Source of the DNA: Pedobacter cryotolerans
GTDB taxonomy: Bacteria; Bacteroidota; Bacteroidia; Sphingobacteriales; Sphingobacteriaceae
Direction: 5' to 3'
DNA: 46,094 bases
Assembly (NCBI RefSeq): GCF_005116475.1
Contig: NZ_SWBO01000017.1
Coordinates: 1 to 46,094, forward strand
How positions within the stretch are numbered: position 1 is the first letter of the stretch; each line of letters begins with the position of its first letter. The position numbers and the translations under genes are program-made. The notes under the pieces were generated by a model. It searched no databases and was not told the origin of the DNA. It saw only the letters and a program-made list of their open reading frames with translations. Positions 1 through 6,250 of this stretch are shown here, piece after piece.

Positions 1-137
1 GAAAATGCGTTTATATAGTTTTTTACAGTATTACGGGAAACACCGGTATGGGTGGCAATGGAAAGTTTGCTCCGCCCTTGGCTGTACATTCTGAGTATCT
101 GTCTTATCTTGCTCATGCTAATCGTGGAATTGGCCAT
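1..137 (-). CDS. istA: IS21-family transposase IstA, N-terminal fragment
   Basis: Read on the minus strand from an ATG at 137, this gives 45 residues running off the window edge. They contain SKIRQILRMYSQGRSKLSIA followed by a THTGVSRNTVKNY helix-turn-helix, the typical N-terminus of IstA, the DDE transposase of IS21 elements. Only the DNA-binding start is visible; the catalytic domain and IstB would lie to the left of the window. The gene reads away from the terminal repeats at 203-283, as expected for istA at the element's left end. No start-codon alternative is needed, since the next in-frame Met (residue 8) would cut into the conserved region. Confidence 0.85.
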   Translation of the reverse strand, partial: MANSTISMSKIRQILRMYSQGRSKLSIATHTGVSRNTVKNYINAF

Positions 138-202
138 TTCGGAGGGATTATATATCCATCAAAAATAGGGTTGCTCCAATAGCATTTGGCCCCGTTCCAA
201 AC

Positions 203-283
203 TGGTCAGTTTAGTCCGAAATCAGGTGGTCAGTTTCCAGCGGAATAGGTGGTCAGTTTAAACCGAAATGGGGTGGTCAGTTT
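203..283. repeat. IS21 terminal multi-repeats
   Basis: Four direct copies of TGGTCAGTTT start at 203, 227, 250 and 274, a spacing of 24, 23 and 24 bp (about two helical turns). Each is followed a few bases later by CGAAAT or CGGAAT. IS21-family ends carry several such internal transposase-binding repeats. The outer boundary of the element probably lies between 283 and 298, where the disrupted gene at 286-620 takes over; the exact end cannot be fixed without the other end of the element or an uninterrupted allele. Confidence 0.75.
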
Positions 284-285
284 CA

Positions 286-620
286 GCGAAATCTCCAGTA
301 GAGAGCTAGATTTTTACAAAATAGTAACTGGAGACTTAGATAACGATGGAGACTTAGATGCTGTACTACAGTATTCATTAATACCTACCGATGATGATAA
401 AGGAGGTGACGGTGTTGAGCATCCTAAATTATTAACTGGCTTAATAGTCTACAGAAATGAAGATAGCGATTTTGAGATGATTGAGCATAACAAGGATGGT
501 TATGCCTACTATTATCAACTACATTCCATCGAAAATGGAATTATTAAATTAGATGGAAAACATGGAGCTGGGAGTTTAATTTTTAAAGATAATCAATTAA
601 CTGCGGCTCCTCCACTCTAA
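286..620 (+). pseudogene. C-terminal remnant of an FG-GAP/VCBS-like protein cut by IS21
   Basis: The reading frame is open from inside the IS end and terminates at 620. Its first native-looking residues follow directly on the last IS repeat, so the 5' part of the gene was lost or separated by the insertion. The motif GDLDNDGDLDAVLQY is the calcium-loop type sequence of FG-GAP/VCBS repeats, usual in secreted or surface beta-propeller proteins. About 110 native residues remain, without signal peptide. A GTG at 249 inside the IS could in principle start translation of a 123-residue product, but this is probably fortuitous. The original function is not recognisable. Confidence 0.6.
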
Positions 621-633
621 AAACTAACACAAT

Positions 634-658
634 ATTTGGATCGCTCAGCGATCCAAAT
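634..658. terminator. 25-bp palindrome, possible terminator
   Basis: ATTTGGATCGCT and its exact reverse complement AGCGATCCAAAT are separated by one base. The palindrome lies 14 bp after the stop of the truncated gene at 286-620 and 16 bp from the stop of the facing small ORF at 674-814, so it could serve both. There is no clear T-run, which weakens an intrinsic-terminator reading; a protein-binding palindrome is possible. Confidence 0.4.
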
Positions 659-673
659 GATAACAATTAGTTG

Positions 674-814
674 CTAATAGCCCATTTCATCCAAATACTT
701 TTGATGGTCATCAAAGGCTTTAAGCCAAGCATCTTCATCAATATCATTGTATTCTGTGATTATGTAATTATTATAGAAATCATCAATTTCTACATGAGTT
801 TGTTTTTGCAGCAT
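674..814 (-). CDS. Small hypothetical protein, 46 aa
   Basis: An ATG at 814 opens 46 codons ending in TAG at 674-676. The product starts MLQKQTHVEIDDFYNNYI, is acidic (runs such as IDEDAW and DDHQKYLDEMGY) and has no membrane segment or cysteine. It reads in the same direction as the membrane protein, Rep-like protein and recombinase to its right, so it may be the last cargo gene of that element. Composition looks like protein rather than random AT-rich DNA, but no family is recognised. The 277 bp between it and the gene at 1092 show no convincing ORF. Confidence 0.45.
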   Translation of the reverse strand: MLQKQTHVEIDDFYNNYIITEYNDIDEDAWLKAFDDHQKYLDEMGY

Positions 815-1091
815 TTTGAAGGATATTTTTATTATAAATAGTTAAAATACCATATTAATTTATATAAAAAGCAAAAATAATTTGTTCTAGATTACGCTAT
901 GAAACATCTCTTTAATGTACATTTTTAAAAGCCTCTTTTAACCGTTCATTTGATACTTTTCACTTCGAACTTGGATGATTATTCACAATACTCAAATGAA
1001 ACTCTTTTCTTTAGGTCGCATTTGCTGTAAAAGAGCCAAAAGGAGTATAACTCCATCAGCGCATTAGTCAATTATTTGCCACTCACCTCTG

Positions 1092-1718
1092 TCAAAAGCA
1101 ATCTTTAGTTAGAACAACCATCTTTTTCTTTAAATCCACCATGTCAATACCATTTGGATAAGCTTGCTTAATTTTATTAACAACGCATTTTGATATTTGA
1201 TTGACTAACACACTATCCTTACTTTCTTGAGAGAATTTTTTTACAAACTCCAAATAAAGTCTATTCTCAAATTTGGGTGTCCATCCTGATAATGTTTGTG
1301 TTTCAAATATAAAGTCCTCACATTCCCTAAATGCTTTATTAATCAAACTTTGGTCTGGAGTGCTACCTGATGATGTTGAAAGGTTTACTTTCCCTTGTAC
1401 ACATTCTGCCCATTGCAGTCTTTGTTGTTCAGAAAATGGAAGTCCCATCTCTTCTGTCTTTTTTATAAGGATGTCCAGCTCATTCTTGGATGAATCCACG
1501 GGGTCTATTGCTATTCTTGGAGCTGAAATATATCCAAGCAAATTTCCACCAATAACTACTGCGATAAAAATTAAAAAATACTTGTAAGAAAGGATTTTGG
1601 ATAAACGTTCGCTTTTTAAAAAATAATTTATTACATACCCAATGAGGTACAAAAATGAAATTCCTAAAAATATCGAGACTATTTTTTCTCCAATAGGTTG
1701 TACATAAAGTAATGTCAT
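1092..1718 (-). CDS. Hypothetical membrane protein with two N-terminal helices
   Basis: A 208-residue product. Residues about 12-33 (VSIFLGISFLYLIGYVINYF) and 46-66 (YFLIFIAVVIGGNLLGYIS) are two membrane helices. The remaining ~140 residues form a soluble domain with four cysteines (in WAECVQG, RECEDF, SKCVVN and the C-terminal KDCF), spaced so that disulphides are possible if it faces the periplasm. No known domain is recognised. It follows the Rep-like gene on the same strand, 85 bp downstream, in a block of accessory genes ending at the IS21 insertion. It may be cargo, an exclusion protein or a morphogenesis factor of a small mobile element; the sequence does not decide. Confidence 0.6.
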   Translation of the reverse strand: MTLLYVQPIGEKIVSIFLGISFLYLIGYVINYFLKSERLSKILSYKYFLIFIAVVIGGNLLGYISAPRIAIDPVDSSKNELDILIKKTEEMGLPFSEQQRLQWAECVQGKVNLSTSSGSTPDQSLINKAFRECEDFIFETQTLSGWTPKFENRLYLEFVKKFSQESKDSVLVNQISKCVVNKIKQAYPNGIDMVDLKKKMVVLTKDCF

Positions 1719-1803
1719 AATGAGAGGGTTAGAAGATAAAATTAATTAAAAATTAGTTAATTACGCTAATTTATGATTTTAATCCAAAGAAATCATAAAC
1801 TCA

Positions 1804-2583
1804 CTAAGTAATCAACAATAACAGAGCAGTAAGTGCAGCTGATAAGATTTTTTGTTTATGCCTATCAAAGTAATCTCTTAAACTTTTCATTTTTTTTACT
1901 TCTTGAATAACTGTTAGGATATGTGAGTATATAAAAACATCTTTTGTCTTCACTAAAGCTACTGGAAAAGAGCAAACATCAACATAGCTTTGAACATAAA
2001 ACGCTTCAATTTGCTTCTGCCTAATTAAGTTGGTACTACATGGAAATAGTTGTTTTAACATATATTTCAGATATTTAACTTTGTGTCTATCATCATAAAA
2101 TGCATCCACCCATACAGTCCCATTCCTTCCGTTAAAATTCCACAACTCATATAAATATGTTTTGATTTTTTCGTTTGAATTGTATTTTTTCAAGAATTGC
2201 TCTGTAAAGTTTAGCGCCAAATGGACATGGATATTTTTATCTGCACCAAACTCCAAACAATTTATCACATTGTAAATTATATTAAGTTTTTGTAATAGTT
2301 CCCTAAAATATCTGACTTTAAATTCTGCATCCTCAATCATTGTAAAATTATTGAACCTCAAGGTACATTCGTGTGTAAAGTTTAAGCCCTTAATACAATC
2401 AAATTGTTGTTGTCTATAAACTAAATTGCTAAAGACGCTCTCATGGCTGGAATTTGGAATGCTTTTTCTTAACTTAACTTTTGCTTTTGACCTGCGCTTA
2501 TTAGCTCTAATTGCTGCTTCCCTTTCGTCAACTGTATTATACCTTTTTTTTCTTTCAATCTTTAGCCTTGTTTCTGTAATCAT
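1804..2583 (-). CDS. HUH-type Rep-like protein with hydrophobic C-terminus
   Basis: A 259-residue product. The N-terminus (1-45) is strongly basic and fits DNA binding. Residues 72-79 (ECTLRF) could be the first Rep strand. NIHVHLAL at 118-124 gives a His-x-His pair (H119, H121) of the HUH type, and KVKYLKYMLKQ at 168-178 resembles the KYxxK tyrosine motif, with Y174 (or Y171) as candidate nucleophile. This order (strand, HxH, Y) is that of rolling-circle Rep proteins, including phage and inovirus-type replication initiators. The last residues, ILSAALTALLLLIT (246-259), form a hydrophobic tail that could anchor in the membrane, which is unusual for a Rep. It lies between a recombinase and a membrane protein on one strand. 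Family assignment rests on motifs only. Confidence 0.6.
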   Translation of the reverse strand: MITETRLKIERKKRYNTVDEREAAIRANKRRSKAKVKLRKSIPNSSHESVFSNLVYRQQQFDCIKGLNFTHECTLRFNNFTMIEDAEFKVRYFRELLQKLNIIYNVINCLEFGADKNIHVHLALNFTEQFLKKYNSNEKIKTYLYELWNFNGRNGTVWVDAFYDDRHKVKYLKYMLKQLFPCSTNLIRQKQIEAFYVQSYVDVCSFPVALVKTKDVFIYSHILTVIQEVKKMKSLRDYFDRHKQKILSAALTALLLLIT

Positions 2584-2741
2584 TATGTTTTATTATCCTT
2601 AATTGTCTACTATCCAAATGGCATAGCGATGCTTAAGGGACTTGATACCCTCTCTCTCCCATCCTAAAAGATTTCCGATTACATACAAAAATACTGCAAT
2701 ATCGATTTTTTCCCAAGTTTTAAAGACTGTTTAAAAAACAT

Positions 2742-2775
2742 AAAAAAATCCTGCTCATAATAGGGCAAGATTTTT
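2742..2775 (-). terminator. Intrinsic terminator after the recombinase gene
   Basis: AAAAATC-C-TGC pairs with GCA-A-GATTTTT around a loop of about 10 bases, with a single C/A mismatch. On the minus strand the stem is followed by a T-run (complement of the A-run 2742-2748). It lies 119 bp downstream of the recombinase stop and upstream of the Rep-like gene, so the two may be separate transcription units. A second small hairpin, CTTGA(C)CCG/CGG(A)TCAAG at 2855-2875, sits just after the recombinase stop. The rest of 2584-2893 shows no gene; a replication origin or attachment site for the element could lie here, but none is identifiable. Confidence 0.5.
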
Positions 2776-2893
2776 ATATTTTAAAAAATAGAAGAATTAA
2801 TGACGACAAAAACCCGTTATTAAAGCTTAATACAAGCTCCTTTTAGAATTCTAACTTGACCCGTGCCGGATCAAGTGAGTTAAAATACTTTGA

Positions 2894-4132
2894 TTAATCA
2901 ATTTGCAAGATAAATGGTGCCGTCACATCTTTCTTTTGATTATATATCTGTGTCGTCTCCATTTTACTGTGGTTAGCCCTCTGACGAATTAAATCTGGAG
3001 CAATTGTCGCATCATTAAATTGATTGGTTATCGAGGTTTTTTTGAAATCATAAATCAATACTTCTTTGAATTGAGGGAATTCTCTTTTAAAAACATCAAA
3101 CACACGCCTTACATCTTTTGGAGTATAAGGAATTCCCTTTTTCAATCTGTCTCTACCTCCAATAAGATAATCTTGCGGTTCAATATCAATACCGCTATCG
3201 GAAGTATTTTTTAAAACAATCTCTATTAGCTCTTTAACCTTTGGTGAAATGATTATTGAACGATAGCTTTTATTTTTTGCACTATATATATCTTTAATTA
3301 GGTTGTTTGTCAAATCCAATTGGCTTACTTTAATAGAGCATAATTGGATAGGTCGGATTGTTTGCTCGTAGATAAGTAGAGCTGATAAGTATATGCGAGT
3401 ATATTTGAATTTATTTGCTTCAAGTGTTTGAAAAAAGGATTTAAGAACATCATCTTTTATTTCCTTAAATTTCTTTTCTTGTTTGCTCGCATCAAGTTTT
3501 TTTAATTTTAAAGAATGGTTGAAAATTGCAATTTCTTTAAAAATTAAAAAGTTATAGAATTGACTAACATAGGTCATGTATTGGTTAACAGTACTTTTCT
3601 TTAATTTCTTAGTACCTAGGAGATAATTTCTAAATGCTTCCCATATATCGCTAGTTAAATCTCTTAACATTAAGTGCTTATTATTGTCAAGCCTGAAGAA
3701 ATCTTTCAACTTGGCTGTCCTGTCTTTATAATTAGAGATATTATTTAATTCTCCCTTAGCATACTGCGATTCTTGGTATTGAAAGAAAATGTCGACCGCA
3801 GCGTTCATAAGGGTATTTAAATTTATATCGTCTGAGGCCTTTAAATCGAGGCTAGAAATGATTTTACCAATATCATAGCTATATAGCCTTTGTAATTCTG
3901 TTATTTTTTCTTGCTCTGTTACATTTGGTCGGGTAAGCGTAGGGAGATATTGTTGGTATAAGCTTTTAACCTCTGTGTAGTATTTTACTTGCTTACCATT
4001 ATAGTATTCAAGATAGTGTAATGGGTATAAACTTTTATTCCATTTCGATGGGACTACCAACAAAAAATTAATACCAGAATAAATTCCTAAATCAATCCTT
4101 TGATAATTGCTACGTTTAGATTTTTTTCCCAT
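2894..4132 (-). CDS. Tyrosine recombinase (phage-type integrase)
   Basis: A 412-residue site-specific recombinase. Residues ~1-110 form an arm-binding-like N-terminus, ~110-220 a SAM-like core-binding domain, and ~225-412 the catalytic domain. Visible active-site residues are R260 in QTIRPIQL, a likely K in the beta-hairpin SAKNKSYR, H388 in ANHSKMETT and the nucleophile Y397 in TQIYNQ. The HxxR box is YDFKKTS, so His is replaced by Tyr (361) and Arg by Lys (364). Tyr/Lys at these places is familiar to me from Bacteroidota integrases and need not mean inactivity. It is transcribed toward the Rep-like gene and probably integrates and excises that element. No duplicated attachment core was found by eye. 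Confidence 0.88.
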   Translation of the reverse strand: MGKKSKRSNYQRIDLGIYSGINFLLVVPSKWNKSLYPLHYLEYYNGKQVKYYTEVKSLYQQYLPTLTRPNVTEQEKITELQRLYSYDIGKIISSLDLKASDDINLNTLMNAAVDIFFQYQESQYAKGELNNISNYKDRTAKLKDFFRLDNNKHLMLRDLTSDIWEAFRNYLLGTKKLKKSTVNQYMTYVSQFYNFLIFKEIAIFNHSLKLKKLDASKQEKKFKEIKDDVLKSFFQTLEANKFKYTRIYLSALLIYEQTIRPIQLCSIKVSQLDLTNNLIKDIYSAKNKSYRSIIISPKVKELIEIVLKNTSDSGIDIEPQDYLIGGRDRLKKGIPYTPKDVRRVFDVFKREFPQFKEVLIYDFKKTSITNQFNDATIAPDLIRQRANHSKMETTQIYNQKKDVTAPFILQID

Positions 4133-4235
4133 TTTTTGTCCTTTTTAGTTGTAATTATAGTTGTAAAAATACAGGAATTAGCCTTCATTTGCAATAGAAG
4201 CAACAAAAATACAAGGTGGTCTTTTCTTGGTTAGA

Positions 4236-4277
4236 AAAGGAGATTAGTCTGGATGGATAATCTCCTTTCTTTTTTTT
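4236..4277 (+). terminator. Strong intrinsic terminator
   Basis: AAAGGAGATTA pairs perfectly with TAATCTCCTTT across an 11-base loop and is followed by a run of eight T. It lies about 100 bp upstream of the recombinase start and points right. No plus-strand gene precedes it, so it may be left over from a gene broken by integration of the element, or mark the element's edge. The rest of 4133-4432 holds only AT-rich sequence that must include the recombinase promoter. Confidence 0.65.
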
Positions 4278-4432
4278 AGCTAATTCAACCTCAAACAAGT
4301 TTTTTATTAAAATTATATCGCAGACCCAAAAAGTTGCACTATGGAGCTTGAAATGAAAGATTTTATTTCTAAATTGTTATCAATTTATTCTTTCTTAGGT
4401 GTCAAATTGTATATTTAGATTTTTATAAAATC

Positions 4433-4600
4433 ATGATGGAAATGTTTTTAATCTTGCTCCCAATTCTTTATGTAACACTTATTGTTGCTTTCTTTTATGC
4501 CATATATAATATCAGCAAACATAGCACAGCTCAAACTCAATTATTAAAAGAAATACTTGAAGAACTAAAGGCGAAGAACTCCAATAATTTGGAAAATTAG
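4433..4600 (+). CDS. Small single-pass membrane protein, 55 aa
   Basis: Two adjacent ATG codons (4433, 4436) begin an ORF of 55 codons ending in TAG at 4598. Residues ~4-25 (MFLILLPILYVTLIVAFFYA) form one transmembrane helix. The remainder, from ISKHSTAQTQLLKEILEELK, is a charged heptad-like helix, so an anchored coiled-coil oligomer is plausible. The layout (short helix plus amphipathic tail) resembles many small Bacteroidota membrane proteins of unknown role. It lies upstream of the secreted-protein gene and tatA, in the same orientation. I recognise no specific family. Confidence 0.5.
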   Translation: MMEMFLILLPILYVTLIVAFFYAIYNISKHSTAQTQLLKEILEELKAKNSNNLEN

Positions 4601-4780
4601 ATTAGCATAGTAGGATAATTTCATTTTTTCTGTCAATTTGCTTTTTTGAATGCAGAGCCATGAACAATATTTTGAACTGTAGGTTTATTAATTAATCTTG
4701 ACACTCCAAGCTTATATAAACCTTTTCTTTACGCTCAAATTAAAATTCTCATTAGGCTTATTTCTATATTTACTGCCTAA

Positions 4781-5167
4781 ATGGTGTTTAACAAAATTAA
4801 ATCGGCTTTAATAAAGTGCTGTTGTTGGCTTATGCTCCTTCAGCTCATCAACCTCTCTGTAGATCCAGCCACACATCAAAATTACTTAAATGGCACATTT
4901 ACTTACCAGGAAGACTTGGGCTTAAATAAAATAGAAAGTTTATCGGAGTTGATATTAGAAAACGTTTTCAAAAAAGATGTACCAGAAACTCAAAGTGCTA
5001 CAAACCACGCCTTAGCCAAAAATTTCATCGTTTTTCATCAAAATCCTCCATTAACCACAACAATTGTATTCATTGCGCAACCGATAGTACATAACCACAC
5101 TTACCAAGTTAATTACCCGAAGCCCTATCAGGTTTTAGAATCTCCACCACCACAACTAACTGTTTAA
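4781..5167 (+). CDS. Hypothetical secreted protein
   Basis: A 128-residue product. Residues ~8-26 (ALIKCCCWLMLLQLINLSV) look like a signal peptide or anchor with three consecutive cysteines. The mature part is rich in Asn, Pro and His and ends in YQVLESPPPQLTV. No domain is recognised. The stretch 4857-4984 recurs as a degenerate fragment at 8679-8804, so this gene is part of a duplicated cassette together with the Dabb gene (5608 and 9104). tatA follows 87 bp downstream on the same strand. Confidence 0.6.
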   Translation: MVFNKIKSALIKCCCWLMLLQLINLSVDPATHQNYLNGTFTYQEDLGLNKIESLSELILENVFKKDVPETQSATNHALAKNFIVFHQNPPLTTTIVFIAQPIVHNHTYQVNYPKPYQVLESPPPQLTV

Positions 5168-5254
5168 TATTTTTATCATTAAGCCACAACTGTGGGATAA
5201 AAGTCTTTGGCCATTTTGCTAAAGACTAGTTATTTATTTTAAAAAAACTTAAAC

Positions 5255-5443
5255 ATGTTTACCTCATTAATATTAGGTGCCATAGGCACACAAGAAATTA
5301 TTCTTATCGTTTTAGTGGTTTTATTGCTTTTTGGCGGCAAAAAAATCCCCGAATTAATGAAAGGTTTAGGCAAAGGAATTAAAGAGTTTAACAACGGCAA
5401 AGATGGCGTTGATGAAGAACAACCATTAAAGCCGAAGGAGTAG
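5255..5443 (+). CDS. tatA: Sec-independent translocase subunit TatA/TatE
   Basis: A 62-residue product with the standard TatA plan: an N-terminal membrane helix (about 12-26, TQEIILIVLVVLLLFGG), the FGGKKIPEL hinge, an amphipathic helix (MKGLGKGIKEFNN) and a short acidic tail. TatA oligomers form the pore element that passes folded proteins with twin-arginine signals across the inner membrane. tatC is not adjacent, so this is a separate tatA copy, as is common in Bacteroidota. A Dabb-family gene with a Tat-like signal follows it (broken at 5608, intact at 9104), which may be a functional link. A strong terminator ends the transcript. Confidence 0.93.
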   Translation: MFTSLILGAIGTQEIILIVLVVLLLFGGKKIPELMKGLGKGIKEFNNGKDGVDEEQPLKPKE

Positions 5444-5444
5444 T

Positions 5445-5483
5445 AAAAAAAGATAGCTTGATTTGATCAGGCTATCTTTTTTT
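5445..5483 (+). terminator. Intrinsic terminator of tatA
   Basis: AAAAAAAGATAGC and GCTATCTTTTTTT form a long stem around a 13-base loop immediately after the tatA stop codon. The stem is A/T-symmetric and would work on both strands. Confidence 0.9.
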
Positions 5484-5607
5484 GTGAGATGTTTGGTTTG
5501 TTGAGGTAGGAGAACTACAAGCATCACTTATTGCCATTATGCAAGTTTGTACAATTATTCAAAAATCAGCTAAACCGAGATCTTAATTTTATTCCTAATT
5601 TTAAGGA

Positions 5608-5938
5608 ATGAAAAGGAAGCAATTTATTGCTGGGGCTTTATTGGCTGCGGCTTCGGAACAGCTATGGCAAAGCAAATTAAATCAGAAAGCACCAGACTTA
5701 AAATAGGTAACATTATCCACAACGTTTATTTTTGGCTCAAGGATGGCATTTCTAAAACAGAAGAAGAAATTTTCGCGTTACTTCGAGCTACTTGCAAAGA
5801 TACCACTTGTACAAACCCTAAACTATGGCAAAGCAGCACCCACGCCTAAAAGAGAAGTGGTAGACCACTCCTAGTCATACCACTTGATCATCACATTCAA
5901 AAACCTACAAGATATAACCACTTACGCCAACCAACACC
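5608..5938 (+). pseudogene. Broken copy of the Dabb-family gene
   Basis: Nearly identical to the intact gene at 9104-9511, including about 25 bp upstream of the ATG. Three independent lesions are visible: a one-base loss in the signal-peptide codons (GCTTCGGAACAG where the intact copy has GCTTCAGGAACAG), a change in length near 5767-5780 (GAAATTTTCGCG versus GAAGATTTTTTGCG), and a nonsense change TAT to TAG near 5873. Similarity stops near 5938, before the last ~25 codons of the intact gene. The frame cannot be rescued, so this is a decaying duplicate. Confidence 0.9.
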
Positions 5939-6250
5939 TCTTGATGATTTGAAGTATTTATTTTATCTTGTTCTGAAGCAATAAAAAACCTTATTTAAAT
6001 AGCCATTTCGTTTCAAATTGCTATCCTTTGCCATTTTACTACAGCAATAATATCATTTCCAGTCATTTGTTTGATTACATTTTTATCACTATTTTGCATA
6101 CATGCAATATGCTTATACCACCAAAATGATTGAAATTCTAACAATATTTTACGTTGGTAAAGATATTGAAGTCATCCACTATCCAAACTTTTGAACGATC
6201 AGGATAATTTCGTTTTAAAAACAGTTTTTAATTTTATCTAATAATTTGTG
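5939..6250. other. Gene-free stretch before the sulfatase-like gene
   Basis: AT-rich sequence with no ORF or hairpin that I can support. It must carry the promoter of the gene at 6251, since the upstream neighbour is a pseudogene; TAATAATTTG at 6239-6248 is only a partial match to the Bacteroidota -7 box. Confidence 0.5.

Noticed and set aside
4236..4277. Terminator stem as the recombinase core attachment site
   Set aside because: The inverted repeat followed by eight T is fully explained as an intrinsic terminator, and no second copy of the core was found on the other side of the element.
5664..5849. 61-codon frame in the broken Dabb gene
   Set aside because: It is an internal piece of the pseudogene between frameshifts, without its own start signals.
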